DNA of 64,000 nt from AP-16 sp046727735 (GTDB lineage Bacteria > Pseudomonadota > Alphaproteobacteria > Rhizobiales > Xanthobacteraceae): contig JBKPDF010000065.1 in assembly GCA_046727735.1 (NCBI GenBank), forward strand, positions 1 through 64,000, written 5' to 3'. The notes below the pieces were generated by a model. The model was not told the origin of the DNA. It ran no database searches and saw only the letters and a list, made by a program, of their open reading frames with translations. Both the position numbers and the translations under genes were made by a program. This document shows, one piece after another, positions 24,465 to 33,456 of the stretch (position 1 is the first letter of the stretch; every line of letters begins with the position of its first letter).

Positions 24465-25604
24465 TCAGGCCGCGGTCTTCGGCTGGAAGCTCGGATGCAC
24501 GACGGCGCCGTCGCGGGTCAGCGCCGTCGCCTTGACGATCTCGTCGTTCCAATCGACGGCGAGCGACTTGGTAGTCTTGTCCACCAGGATCTCGAGGAAG
24601 GCGTAGAGGTTCTTCGCATAGAGGCTCGACGCCGTGGCCGCGAGCCGGCCCGGCACGTTGCGATGGCCGACGATCTTCACGCCGCCGACGTCGACCACTT
24701 CGCCGAGCTTCGCCAGCTCGCAGTTGCCGCCGCGCTCGACCGCAAGATCGACGATCACCGATCCCGGGCGCATCGAGCGCACCATGTCGGCGCTGATCAG
24801 CCGCGGCGCGGGTCGCCCCGGCACGAGCGCGGTCGTGATCACCATGTCCTGCTTCTTGATGTGCTCGGCGACGAGCGCGGCCTGCTTGGCATGGTATTCC
24901 TTGGACATCTCCTTGGCGTAACCGGCGGCGGTCTCGGCCTGCTTGAATTCCGCGTCCTCGACCGCGATGAATTTCGCGCCGAGGCTCTCGACCTGTTCCT
25001 TGGCGGCGGGGCGCACGTCGGTCGCCGTGACGATCGCGCCGAGCCGGCGCGCGGTGGCGATCGCCTGCAGGCCGGCGACGCCGGCCCCCATCACGAACAC
25101 GCGCGCGCCCGGAACCGTGCCGGCCGCGGTCATCATCATCGGCAGCGCGCGGCCGTATTCGTAGGCCGCGTCGATCACCGCGCGGTAGCCGGCGAGGTTC
25201 GCCTGCGAGGACAGCACGTCCATTACCTGCGCGCGGGTGATGCGCGGCAGCAGCTCCATGGCGAACAGGCAGACTCCCTTGCGGGCGAGCTCCGCGATCG
25301 CCGCTTCGTTGCCGAACGGATCCATGATGCCGATCACCAGCGCGCCCCGCTTGTAGCGGTCGGCTTCGCTCGCGTTCGGCCGCCGCACTTTCAGGATCAC
25401 GTCGGCATCGCGCACCGCGTCCTCGCCGCGCGCGACGGCAGCACCCGCGGCCTCGTATTCGGCATCGGGCACCCCCGCCCCCGCACCGGCGCCGGTTTCG
25501 ACGACGACTTCGGCGCCGAGCGCGCGCATCCGCTTCACCGTGTCGGGGGTTGCGGCGACCCGCGGCTCGATTTCGTCCGCTTCGGCCGGTACGGCGATCT
25601 TCAT
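24465..25604 (-). CDS. pntAA: NAD(P) transhydrogenase alpha subunit, NAD-binding part
   Basis: The 379-residue soluble domain I binds NADH. Visible are the family start MKIAVPAE, ELLPRITRAQVMDVLSSQANLAGY, the Rossmann loop GAGVAGLQAIATARRLGA (about 165-182), ATDVRPAAKEQVESLGA and the loop VIDLAVERGGNCELA. It is first in the operon. The small aa3 oxidase subunit IV gene lies 76 bases upstream on the same strand. Confidence 0.96.
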   Translation of the reverse strand: MKIAVPAEADEIEPRVAATPDTVKRMRALGAEVVVETGAGAGAGVPDAEYEAAGAAVARGEDAVRDADVILKVRRPNASEADRYKRGALVIGIMDPFGNEAAIAELARKGVCLFAMELLPRITRAQVMDVLSSQANLAGYRAVIDAAYEYGRALPMMMTAAGTVPGARVFVMGAGVAGLQAIATARRLGAIVTATDVRPAAKEQVESLGAKFIAVEDAEFKQAETAAGYAKEMSKEYHAKQAALVAEHIKKQDMVITTALVPGRPAPRLISADMVRSMRPGSVIVDLAVERGGNCELAKLGEVVDVGGVKIVGHRNVPGRLAATASSLYAKNLYAFLEILVDKTTKSLAVDWNDEIVKATALTRDGAVVHPSFQPKTAA

Positions 25605-25680
25605 GCTGTCTCCGGGCTCGCTCGACTGGGGATGATGGAGCCGCTGCGAAGCGCCGCCCGCGCGCAGCGCGCGGACGCGC

Positions 25681-25833
25681 TCAGGTGAGGAAAATGGCCA
25701 TCGCGATGAGGATGAGCGCGATGACGCCCACGTTCCATTTCACCAGTTTTACAAAAAACTGGTAGGTCTGCTCGTGCTCGGCGAGGTCATCGCCGGTTTC
25801 ATCCGCGGTTTCGACCCGAGCATGGTCGGCCAT
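25681..25833 (-). CDS. aa3-type cytochrome c oxidase small subunit IV
   Basis: This 50-residue protein starts MADHARVETADETGDDLAEHEQ and has one membrane helix (VGVIALILIAMAIFL) preceded by the conserved TYQFFVKLVKW. It matches the bacterial aa3 oxidase subunit IV family (PF07835), a single-helix accessory subunit next to the Rhodobacter/Paracoccus-type oxidase core. It lies away from the other oxidase genes, directly upstream of pntAA, an arrangement I recall from relatives. Confidence 0.88.
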   Translation of the reverse strand: MADHARVETADETGDDLAEHEQTYQFFVKLVKWNVGVIALILIAMAIFLT

Positions 25834-25935
25834 CGCGTTCTCCCGATTTCCTTAAAGCAATCGGATTCCGCTTAGCGCAATTGCGGCCTGAGGGCAATGC
25901 GTTCGCCCCGGTGTTGCAGCAAACACGCGCCACCC

Positions 25936-27297
25936 TTACGGCGGCGCCACGAGCCCGGCCTCGCCCAGGACCGCTGACTGGCGCCGCGCCACGCGCTCGA
26001 GCGCAAATTTCTCGATCGCCTCGTTGAACAGGCGATGGAAATTGAGCTCGGCCCGCAGATGCAGAAACACGCTGCCGAGCCCGATCGCGGCGCGATCCAT
26101 GAACACGAACTCGCGCGGCACCCTCACCGGACCCTTTTGCTTGAGCGCGCGGTGAACCTGGAATGCCTGTCGGCGGCCGTATTCGGCGGGCTTGACCCCG
26201 TCGGCAATCGTTCGCACCCGGTCGTCGAGCAGCGGGCCGTAGATGAACCGCGCCCAGATGTTGAGCGTATCGATCAGATCGCGCGTCAGGCGCCGAAAAC
26301 CCCAGGTCTCGTACGCGCGCACGATCAGCGAATCGTCGCCGTGCAACAGACCGTGGTAGAGATCGACCACGCCGCCGACGAAGCGGGGCGCGAAGATGCG
26401 GATGCAGCCGTAGTCGAGCAGGTTGATCCCTTCCGGCGAACCGTCTTCGGCGAACACCGTGTAGTTGCCGAGATGCGGATCGCCGTGGATGACGCCGAAG
26501 CGGCTGAACGGAAACCACCAGGCGGTGAACATCGCGGTTGCAAGCCGGTTGCGGACGGCGAGGTCGGCCTTGGTGAATTCCAGGAGGCGGCGGCCGTCGA
26601 GCCAATCGAGCGTGAGCAGGCGGCCGCTGGAGAGCTCCGGCCAGGGGCGCGGCACCCGGATCGCGTCGATGCCGGCGAGCATCGCGCGGTAGAGGGTCGC
26701 GTGCCGGGCTTCGCGGCGGTAGTCGAGCTCCTCGCGCATGCGCGCGCCGATTTCGACGGCGATCTCGGTGGTGTCGATCGCCGGATCCATGCGCCGACGG
26801 ATCGCGAACAGCCATTCGAGCTGGCGCAAATCCGCTTCGACGGCCGACTGCATGTCCGGGTACTGCAGCTTGCAGGCGAGCGGGGTCTCGTCGAGCGCCT
26901 GGGCGCGATGCACCTGGCCGAGCGAAGCCGCGGCCGCCGGATGGTGCTCGAAGCTGCGGAACTTCTTCTGCCATTCGGCACCGAGCTCGGCGGTCATGCG
27001 GCGCTTCACGAAAGCCCAGCCCATCGGCGGAGCTTGGCTCTGCAGCTTCTGCAGCTCGGCGACATATTCGGGCGGCAGCGCATCCGGAATGGTCGCGAGC
27101 AGCTGCGCGACCTTCATGATCGGCCCCTTGAGGCCGCCGAGCGCAGCCGCAAGCTCCGCCGCGTCGCGCGCGCGGTTCGGCCCGCGGCCCAACAGCCGCG
27201 CGCCCGCCATGCGCGCGGCGACCCCGCCGACATTGGCGCCGACGCGCGCGTAGCGCGCGGCGCGCGCGGAGAAGCGGTTGGCTTCGCGGTCGCTCAT
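25936..27297 (-). CDS. AarF/ABC1/UbiB atypical kinase
   Basis: The 453-residue protein has the ABC1 family marks: LKGPIMKVAQLLATIPD (KxGQ-like), AAAASLGQVHRA (Ala-rich loop replacing the Gly loop), the lysine in CKLQYPD, HGDPHLGNY as catalytic loop and LLDYG in place of DFG. Family members (COQ8/UbiB) support ubiquinone synthesis, probably as ATPases. No C-terminal membrane helices are evident, so it may be the soluble AarF-type paralogue. The start at 27297 is followed by the expected Arg-rich N-terminus. Confidence 0.9.
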   Translation of the reverse strand: MSDREANRFSARAARYARVGANVGGVAARMAGARLLGRGPNRARDAAELAAALGGLKGPIMKVAQLLATIPDALPPEYVAELQKLQSQAPPMGWAFVKRRMTAELGAEWQKKFRSFEHHPAAAASLGQVHRAQALDETPLACKLQYPDMQSAVEADLRQLEWLFAIRRRMDPAIDTTEIAVEIGARMREELDYRREARHATLYRAMLAGIDAIRVPRPWPELSSGRLLTLDWLDGRRLLEFTKADLAVRNRLATAMFTAWWFPFSRFGVIHGDPHLGNYTVFAEDGSPEGINLLDYGCIRIFAPRFVGGVVDLYHGLLHGDDSLIVRAYETWGFRRLTRDLIDTLNIWARFIYGPLLDDRVRTIADGVKPAEYGRRQAFQVHRALKQKGPVRVPREFVFMDRAAIGLGSVFLHLRAELNFHRLFNEAIEKFALERVARRQSAVLGEAGLVAPP

Positions 27298-27332
27298 GGT
27301 GTTCGTGGACGCATCGATCGGCAGCGTGGTCG

Positions 27333-27560
27333 TTATGACTCCGCGAGCTTCTTTAGGGTGTCATGATATTCGACCATGACCTCGTCCAGTATAGCCATGG
27401 TCTTGTTGAAATCGGCCGTGCAGGGGGCGAGCCGGAAACCGCCCTTGGGCAGCTCCGAACCCTCGACCCACCGGCCCGGTCCGAGGTTCAGCTTTGCCAA
27501 CAGTTCGTCGGGCAATACCACAGCCGTGGAATTGCCGATCTTTTCAATCCGGAGCTTCAT
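27333..27560 (-). CDS. AbrB/MazE-type DNA-binding protein without toxin partner
   Basis: The 75-residue protein begins MKLRIEKIGNSTAVVLPDELLAKL, the swapped-hairpin AbrB/MazE fold, and ends in a helical segment (TMAILDEVMVEYHDTLKKLAES) of the kind that wraps a toxin. No mazF-, PIN- or Doc-like gene is adjacent: downstream is the ABC1 kinase, upstream a REP-like element. The start at 27560 is set by the family; a longer ATG at 27593 is possible, and neither has a strong ribosome-binding site. It may be a solitary antitoxin or an autoregulatory DNA-binding protein. Confidence 0.8.
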   Translation of the reverse strand: MKLRIEKIGNSTAVVLPDELLAKLNLGPGRWVEGSELPKGGFRLAPCTADFNKTMAILDEVMVEYHDTLKKLAES

Positions 27561-27605
27561 ACCCTTTTGCCGATGCTCGCCTGAAAAATGCATTCAAATA
27601 TATCC

Positions 27606-27687
27606 GTAGCCCGGATGGAGCGCCACAACGTGGCGCGTAATCCGGGGACGGCTGCATCCGGATTCGCTTCGCTCCATCCGGGCTACG
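27606..27687. repeat. REP-like element, copy 2; supplies the pepF stop codon
   Basis: GTAGCCCGGATGGAGCG and CGCTCCATCCGGGCTAC are perfect inverted ends around CGCGTAATCCGGGG and GCATCCGG. The TAG of the M3 peptidase gene (27683-27685) is part of the right-hand end. Related copies are at 15031-15143 and 41321-41403. Confidence 0.85.
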
Positions 27688-29536
27688 AACCAACATCCGC
27701 CTCCAGCGCCTCGAGTTCGTCGATCAGCCGCTCGATGACCGAGAGGCCGCCCTGCCAGAAGGTCGGGTCGCGGGCATCGAGCCCGAACGGCTTCAGCAGC
27801 TCGGCGTGATGTTTCGTTCCGCCGGCCGACAACATCGCGAGATACCGCGCGGCAAAGCCGGCCTCGGAGCGCTCGTAGACCGCGTAGAGCGAGTTCACCA
27901 AGCAATCGCCGAACGCATAGGCGTAGACGTAGAACGGCGAGTGGATGAAATGCGGGATGTATGCCCAGAAGGTCTCGTAGCCTTGCTTGAGCTCGATCGC
28001 CGGGCCGAGGCTTTCGCCCTGGACGCTGCGCCAGATCTCCCCGAGCCGATCGGCGGTGAGCTCGCCGCTTTTGCGCTCGACGTGCACCGCACGTTCGAAG
28101 CCGTAGAAGGCGATCTGCCTGATCACCGTGTTGATCATGTCTTCGACCTTGGCGGCGAGCATGGCGCGGCGCTGCGCCTTGTCCCTGGTGCTCGCCAGCA
28201 GCGCCCGGAACGTGAGCATCTCGCCGAACACGCTCGCGGTCTCTGCGAGGGTCAGCGGGGTGGGCGCCATCAGCGGACCGTTGGGCGCGGCGAGCACCTG
28301 ATGCACGCCGTGGCCGAGCTCGTGCGCGAGCGTCATCACATCGCGCGGCTTGCCCTGATAATTGAGCAGCACATAAGGGTGGACCGACGGCACCGTGGGA
28401 TGCGCGAACGCGCCCGGAGCCTTGCCGGGCCGCACCGGCGCGTCGATCCAATTGTTGGCAAAGAAGCGCTCGGCGATTTCCGCCATTTCCGGGGAGAACC
28501 GGCCATAGGCATCGAGCACGGTCGTTTTCGCTTCCGCCCAGTCGATGGTCCGGGTCGGCACCTTCGGCAGCGGCGCGTTGCGGTCCCAGTGCGGCAGCCG
28601 CGTCTTCCCGAACCACTTGGCTTTCAGCGCGTAATATCGATGCGAAAGCCGCGGGAACGCGGCGCGGACCGCGGAGACCAGCGCATCGACCACTTCCGGC
28701 TCCACGCGGTTGGAGAGATGCCGGGCGAAAGCGACGTCGGGAAATCCCCGCCAGCGGTCGGTGATCTCCTTGTCTTTCGCGAGCGTATTGGTGATCAGCG
28801 TGAACAGCCGCAGGTTCGTGCCAAACGTCGCTGCGAGCGCTTCGGCCGCGGCGCGGCGCTTTTCTTCGCTTTCATCCTGCAACAGATTGAGGGCCGGCTC
28901 GATCGCCAACTCCTCGCCGGCGACCTGGAAGCGCAGCGAGGTGAGGGTTTCGTCGAACAGCCGGTGCCAGGCGCGGCTGGTGACGGATTTTTCGTGGAAC
29001 AGCTGCTCGATCCGGTCCTCGAGCTGATACGGCCGTTCCTTGCGGATGTCCTCGAACCACGGCTGGTAGCGCGCGAGACGCGGATCGGCCAGTGCCGACT
29101 CCAGCGTCGAATCCTCGATCCGGTTGAGCTCGAGCGTGAAGAACAACAGGTGCGAGGACGCAGCCGTCAACCGGTCGCGCACGTCCCCGAGGAATTTCGC
29201 GCGCGCCGGATCGGCGGTGTTCGCCGCGTAAAGCAGGCCCGCATAGGAATCGAGCCGGCCCAACAGTTCGTCGATGCTTTCGTAGCGTTCGACCGCCGCG
29301 GCCAGCGTGCGGCCGGCGTCGATCGAAGCCGCGATCGCTGCGAGCTTGCCGCGATAGCTTTCCTCGAAGGCGATGCATTCGGCGTCGGCGCGATCGAGAT
29401 CGCGTCTGACCTGCGGGTCCTCGAGCGAGGGATAAAGATCGCGCAGGTCCCAACATTCGGGCAGCGCGCCGAAATCGGCAGGGCGCGCGGTCTTGGCGGC
29501 GGCCTTCGCCGGAGCGTGCGATGGCATCGGAATCAT
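27683..29536 (-). CDS. pepF: M3 family oligoendopeptidase F
   Basis: The 617-residue zinc metallopeptidase has the M3 active site TLAHELGHGVHQ (HExGH, near residue 405) with the downstream glutamate in LAETASVFGE; the helical cap fills residues 30-350. It cleaves short peptides in the cytosol. The start at 29536 is the best guess: two in-frame ATGs lie within nine bases, and an earlier one at 29590 adds unconserved residues. The stop codon lies within a REP-like element. Confidence 0.93.
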   Translation of the reverse strand: MIPMPSHAPAKAAAKTARPADFGALPECWDLRDLYPSLEDPQVRRDLDRADAECIAFEESYRGKLAAIAASIDAGRTLAAAVERYESIDELLGRLDSYAGLLYAANTADPARAKFLGDVRDRLTAASSHLLFFTLELNRIEDSTLESALADPRLARYQPWFEDIRKERPYQLEDRIEQLFHEKSVTSRAWHRLFDETLTSLRFQVAGEELAIEPALNLLQDESEEKRRAAAEALAATFGTNLRLFTLITNTLAKDKEITDRWRGFPDVAFARHLSNRVEPEVVDALVSAVRAAFPRLSHRYYALKAKWFGKTRLPHWDRNAPLPKVPTRTIDWAEAKTTVLDAYGRFSPEMAEIAERFFANNWIDAPVRPGKAPGAFAHPTVPSVHPYVLLNYQGKPRDVMTLAHELGHGVHQVLAAPNGPLMAPTPLTLAETASVFGEMLTFRALLASTRDKAQRRAMLAAKVEDMINTVIRQIAFYGFERAVHVERKSGELTADRLGEIWRSVQGESLGPAIELKQGYETFWAYIPHFIHSPFYVYAYAFGDCLVNSLYAVYERSEAGFAARYLAMLSAGGTKHHAELLKPFGLDARDPTFWQGGLSVIERLIDELEALEADVGS

Positions 29537-29827
29537 CGGAATCTCGGTTCTCGGAATGGATGGCGCATCGGAGCGCCGGCAAGGCGCCACAGCATGGCGG
29601 AGCGTGCCCGGAACATAGGGCGGCAGCCCTCCGGTTCAACCGCGTACGCAAAATGTGAGCGGCGGGCAGCGGACGGCGGGCGACGCTCGGCTTCTTGCAT
29701 CCGCCGAAAATTTTGCGCAATCCAACGCGCGCGGACCCGAATGCGATTGACCGCCAATCCTGGATCTCGGATGGCGGTTCTCCTCTCGCCCGCGAGCACT
29801 GCCCGTATCCCGTTCGACCCGCGCGCC

Positions 29828-31537
29828 GTGAAGATCGCCACATTCAACATCAACAACGTCAGGAAGCGGCTCGGCAACCTGCTGGCGTGGCTGCGGGATG
29901 CCGATGCGGACGTGGTCTGCCTCCAGGAACTCAAGAGCTCCGATGTGGAGTTTCCCAAAGCCGCCATCGAACGCGCCGGATACGGTGCGGTTTGGCGCGG
30001 CGAGAAATCTTGGAACGGCGTCGCCATTCTCGCCCGCAATTGCGAACCGATCCTTACGCGGACCGCGTTGCCGGGCGACGCGGCGGACACGCAGAGCCGC
30101 TACATCGAGGCCGCGGTCGATGGGATCATCGTTGCGTGCCTGTATGCGCCGAACGGCAATCCCCAGCCGGGCCCCAAATTCGATTACAAGCTCGCCTGGA
30201 TGGAACGCCTCGCTGCCCATGCGGCGGAACTGCGCGCCGCGGACGTGCCCGTCGTGCTTGCCGGCGACTACAACGTCGTTCCGACCGAGCGCGACATCTA
30301 CCCGAACCACTCCTACGGCAACGATGCGCTGCTCCAGCCGGAGAGCCGTGCGCTGTTTCGGCGCATTCTCGACCAGGGTTGGGTCGACGCCATCCGCAGC
30401 CGCCACGCGGACGCGCCGATGTTCACGTTCTGGGACTACATGCGCAATCGCTGGCCGCGGGATCGCGGGCTGCGGATCGACCACCTGTTGCTCAGTCCGC
30501 AAATCGCCGAACGCCTGATCGGCGCCGGCGTCGATCGCGAGGTTCGCGGGCAGGAAGGCGCGAGCGACCACGCCCCGGCTTGGATCGTCCTGAGACGAAA
30601 ACCGCAGCCGCGCTCCGGGCGCGCTGCCAAAACCTTGGTCGGCCGCGCGAGCGGCGCGGCGCAACCGCGCCAAGCCGCACGCCAGCCGTTGCTGATCATC
30701 GACGGCGACTCGTTCGCGCATCGCTCCTATCATGCGCTGCCGAAGACGATCGCGACCAGCGCCGGCCAACCGACCGGCGCCATTCTCGGCTTCGCCAATT
30801 TCCTGCTGCGCCTAACCCGGTCGGAACAGCCCCGAGCCATCCTGGTCTGCTGGGACACGCTCGATGCTCCCACCTACCGGCACGAGAAATTTCCCGCCTA
30901 TCAGAGCGGGCGGAAATTCGACGACGAATTGCTAGCGCAGCTCGCGATGCTGCCGCAATTCGTCGCCGCATGCGGCTTCGCGAACGCGAAATCTCCCGGA
31001 TACGAGGCCGATGATTTCGTCGCGGCAGCGGCGGCCGCGGAGGAAAGGCGCGGCGGCACCGCGCTTATTGCCAGCGGCGACCGCGACATGTTTCAGCTCG
31101 CATCGGCCCGCACCACCATCCTTTACCCCGTGCGCGCCGGGGAGATGGCGCGGATCGGTCCCGCCGAGGTCCGGGAACGCTACGGCGTCGACCCGCAACA
31201 GGTGCCGGATTTCATCGCGTTGCGGGGCGATCCGTCCGACCGGCTGCCGGGAGCGCCGGGCTTGGGCGCGGACGGGGCGGCCGCCTTGCTGAGGAAATAC
31301 GGGACGCTCGACGCCGTGCTGAGTGCCGGGCGATTTGCCGCGTTCGCGGATAGGCTGCGGCTGTTCCGGTCGATTGCCACCATGGACCGCGGCGCGCCAT
31401 TGCCCAGTCTTCGCAGCCAGCGCCCGACCTGGGAGAAGGCGGCCGCGCTCGCGCGCGAATGGGAGCTCAATCAACTCGCGGGACGGCTCGAGGAACTTGC
31501 GCGCACCGACCCCGCGCCTCACATGCGCAGAAAATGA
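29828..31537 (+). CDS. xthA: Fusion of exonuclease III (XthA) and a 5'-3' exonuclease/FEN domain
   Basis: One uninterrupted frame joins two nucleases (569 residues). Residues 1-257 are an exonuclease III/AP endonuclease with CLQELK (Glu34), SWNGVAIL, GDYNVVP (Asp147, Asn149), LRIDHLL and SDHAP (Asp247, His248). Residues 257-286 are a basic, Ala/Gln-rich linker. Residues 287-569 match the PolA-type 5' nuclease: IDGDSFAHRSYHA, GYEADDFV, ASGDRDMFQL and LRGDPSDRLPGAPGLG with the helical DNA clamp. XthA cuts at abasic sites and the FEN domain removes 5' flaps. The GTG start fits the family; an in-frame ATG at 29771 adds 19 residues. The stop overlaps alkB by 4 bases. Confidence 0.9.
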   Translation: MKIATFNINNVRKRLGNLLAWLRDADADVVCLQELKSSDVEFPKAAIERAGYGAVWRGEKSWNGVAILARNCEPILTRTALPGDAADTQSRYIEAAVDGIIVACLYAPNGNPQPGPKFDYKLAWMERLAAHAAELRAADVPVVLAGDYNVVPTERDIYPNHSYGNDALLQPESRALFRRILDQGWVDAIRSRHADAPMFTFWDYMRNRWPRDRGLRIDHLLLSPQIAERLIGAGVDREVRGQEGASDHAPAWIVLRRKPQPRSGRAAKTLVGRASGAAQPRQAARQPLLIIDGDSFAHRSYHALPKTIATSAGQPTGAILGFANFLLRLTRSEQPRAILVCWDTLDAPTYRHEKFPAYQSGRKFDDELLAQLAMLPQFVAACGFANAKSPGYEADDFVAAAAAAEERRGGTALIASGDRDMFQLASARTTILYPVRAGEMARIGPAEVRERYGVDPQQVPDFIALRGDPSDRLPGAPGLGADGAAALLRKYGTLDAVLSAGRFAAFADRLRLFRSIATMDRGAPLPSLRSQRPTWEKAAALAREWELNQLAGRLEELARTDPAPHMRRK

Positions 31538-32145
31538 CCGGCACAGGCTTTCGCATGATCAGAGCAAGTCGGCACTACCGGCAAGCCGAGCTGTTCGAAG
31601 ATCCTTCCGGTTTGCCCGAGGGCTTGCGCTATCGGCCCGAGTTCATCGATCGCGCCGAGGAACGCCGGCTCGTTCGAGCCATGGAGCGACTGGAGTTTGC
31701 GCCGTTCGAGTTTCATGGATTCGCCGGCAAACGTCGCGTCGTCTCCTTCGGCTGGCGCTACGACTTCAACCGCGGCGGCCTGCAACGTACCGAGGATATG
31801 CCCGGATTCCTGACGCCGATCCGAGAAGCCGCCGCAGCGTTTGCCGGTCTGCCCAGTTCGAAGCTGCAGCAAGTGCTGCTCACCGAGTACGCGCCGGGTG
31901 CGGCCATCGGCTGGCACAAGGATCGTTCGGTGTTCGGCGACGTCGTCGGGATCTCGCTCTTATCGGCTTGCACGTTGCGGTTTCGTAGAAAAGCCGATGG
32001 CGGTTGGGAGCGCCTGTCTCTCATCGCGGAGGCCAGATCCGCGTATCTGCTGCGAGGTCCGTCCCGCGCCGAATGGCAGCACAGCATTCCGCCGGTCGAC
32101 GACCTGCGCTATTCCGTCACGTTCCGGAGCTTTCGAGAGCCCTGA
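31534..32145 (+). CDS. alkB: AlkB-like 2-oxoglutarate/Fe(II) dioxygenase
   Basis: The 203-residue protein has the AlkB-type jelly roll: the iron ligands in GWHKD (HxD), the second histidine in WQHSIPP, and the 2-oxoglutarate arginines in RYSVTFRSF. RVVSFGWRYDF is the nucleotide-recognition lid region. It oxidatively demethylates 1-methyladenine or 3-methylcytosine in the AlkB family. The ATG at 31534 overlaps the nuclease-fusion stop (ATGA), so the two are probably translated together; an alternative ATG lies at 31555. The coupling to an AP endonuclease/flap nuclease suggests an alkylation-repair unit. Confidence 0.9.
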   Translation: MTGTGFRMIRASRHYRQAELFEDPSGLPEGLRYRPEFIDRAEERRLVRAMERLEFAPFEFHGFAGKRRVVSFGWRYDFNRGGLQRTEDMPGFLTPIREAAAAFAGLPSSKLQQVLLTEYAPGAAIGWHKDRSVFGDVVGISLLSACTLRFRRKADGGWERLSLIAEARSAYLLRGPSRAEWQHSIPPVDDLRYSVTFRSFREP

Positions 32146-32236
32146 TGCGTTCGAGGTGCGCGGCAACAGACATAATTTGGTAGTGTCTACAGAACCCTTA
32201 TGTGCGCCATTTGAGACCAGAGAGCTTTTTCCGCAG

Positions 32237-32914
32237 TTACAAACTCACCTTGTTGGCAAACATCCACCGAGCCAAGGCAACCGCCAACAACATCCCGATC
32301 AACTGTGCCACGATGAACGCCAGCACGCCTCCAGGAGCAATTCCCGCAAAAGTATCTGAGAAGGCCCGACCAATCGTGACAGCAGGATTGGCGAACGAAG
32401 TCGAAGCGGTGAACCAATATGCCGCCGTGATGTATAATCCAACAGCGTAGGGGATTGCGTCAGTTCTGGAAACCAAGCATCCGAAGATCGTCAGCAACAG
32501 TCCGAACGTCGCTACTCCTTCCGCCAGCCACTGTCCCCAACCCGTCCGTACCATCGTCGAGAACTGCCATACCGGAAGTTCGAACATGAGATGAGCCGCC
32601 AGGACGCCAACAATCGCCCCAACAACCTGACTGACGATGTAGACGACGGCATCGGATGCCGGCAGCTCACGGCGGATGGCGAAGGCAATGCTTACAGCCG
32701 GATTGAAGTGCGCCCCGGAAACTGACCCGAACGTCAGAATGAGGACTGTCAGGATGGCACCGGTCGGGATCGTGTTGCAGAGTAGAGCTATAGCCGCGTT
32801 CCCGCCTGCCAACTTGAACGCCATCACCCCTGAACCAACAACGGTGGCGAGCAGGAATGCCGTTCCAAGACCTTCAGCGGCAGAACGAACAACGAGCGGC
32901 GGCTCATTCATCAT
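32237..32914 (-). CDS. aqpS: Aquaporin/aquaglyceroporin of the arsenic operon
   Basis: The 225-residue MIP channel has six hydrophobic helices and both pore motifs, HFNPAVS (first half) and SFANPAVT (second half). In Sinorhizobium an aquaglyceroporin (AqpS) takes the place of ArsB and lets arsenite leave the cell; its position at the end of this ars operon supports the same job. The start overlaps the arsC stop (ATGA). Codon use and GC are clearly lower than in flanking genes. Confidence 0.9.
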   Translation of the reverse strand: MMNEPPLVVRSAAEGLGTAFLLATVVGSGVMAFKLAGGNAAIALLCNTIPTGAILTVLILTFGSVSGAHFNPAVSIAFAIRRELPASDAVVYIVSQVVGAIVGVLAAHLMFELPVWQFSTMVRTGWGQWLAEGVATFGLLLTIFGCLVSRTDAIPYAVGLYITAAYWFTASTSFANPAVTIGRAFSDTFAGIAPGGVLAFIVAQLIGMLLAVALARWMFANKVSL

Positions 32915-33453
32915 GCCGCAGAAGCCGGGCTACCCGATGAGGACTCGCTTGTCTTTCCAATGGCATCCAACTGACGCTGCAATGACAGTTGGTCGAGGGA
33001 CCGTATCGGCAAGCTGACAAAAATGTTGATGCGGTTGGTGAGCATTCGCAGGGTGTCGGCAAATGCCACCGGGACTTCCGCCTCAGTACCGGTTGCTGCC
33101 GCAGGGTCAGGAACGCCCCAATGCGCCGTCATCGGCTGACCCGGCCAAACAGGACAGACCTCTTTGGCTGCATTGTCACAAACAGTGAAGACGAAGTCGA
33201 GTTTCGGAGCATCAGGTCCCGTAAATTCGCTCCAACTTTTGGATCTCATTCTACTGGCATCGTAGTTTAACCGGCGAAGCAGATCGAGCGTGTAGGGATG
33301 AACTCGCCCTTTGGGACTGCTGCCTGCCGAGTACGCTCGGAATTTGCCTTGTCCTGCCCGATTGAGAATGGCTTCGGCCATGATTGATCGGGCGGAATTG
33401 CCGGTGCATAGGAATAGAACGTTGAATGGCGCATCCCTGGTGATGTCCTTCAT
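32911..33453 (-). CDS. arsC: Arsenate reductase, low-molecular-weight phosphatase type
   Basis: The 180-residue protein has the P-loop VLFLCTGNSARS (nucleophile Cys16) and the cysteine pair in VCDNAAKEVCP (Cys92, Cys100), the arrangement of redox-active ArsC enzymes that reduce arsenate to arsenite by a disulfide cascade. The C-terminus (from about 160) is Ser-rich and extra. It lies between an arsR remnant (3-base gap) and aqpS (4-base overlap). The glutaredoxin encoded in the same operon may recycle it. Confidence 0.92.
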   Translation of the reverse strand: MKDITRDAPFNVLFLCTGNSARSIMAEAILNRAGQGKFRAYSAGSSPKGRVHPYTLDLLRRLNYDASRMRSKSWSEFTGPDAPKLDFVFTVCDNAAKEVCPVWPGQPMTAHWGVPDPAAATGTEAEVPVAFADTLRMLTNRINIFVSLPIRSLDQLSLQRQLDAIGKTSESSSGSPASAA

Positions 33454-33456
33454 TGG

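Noticed and set aside
27806..29827. Long plus-strand open frame leading into the nuclease-fusion gene
   Set aside because: It lies antisense to the M3 peptidase gene, has no similarity to any family, and arises from high GC at third codon positions. Only the part from 29771 or 29828 is coding.
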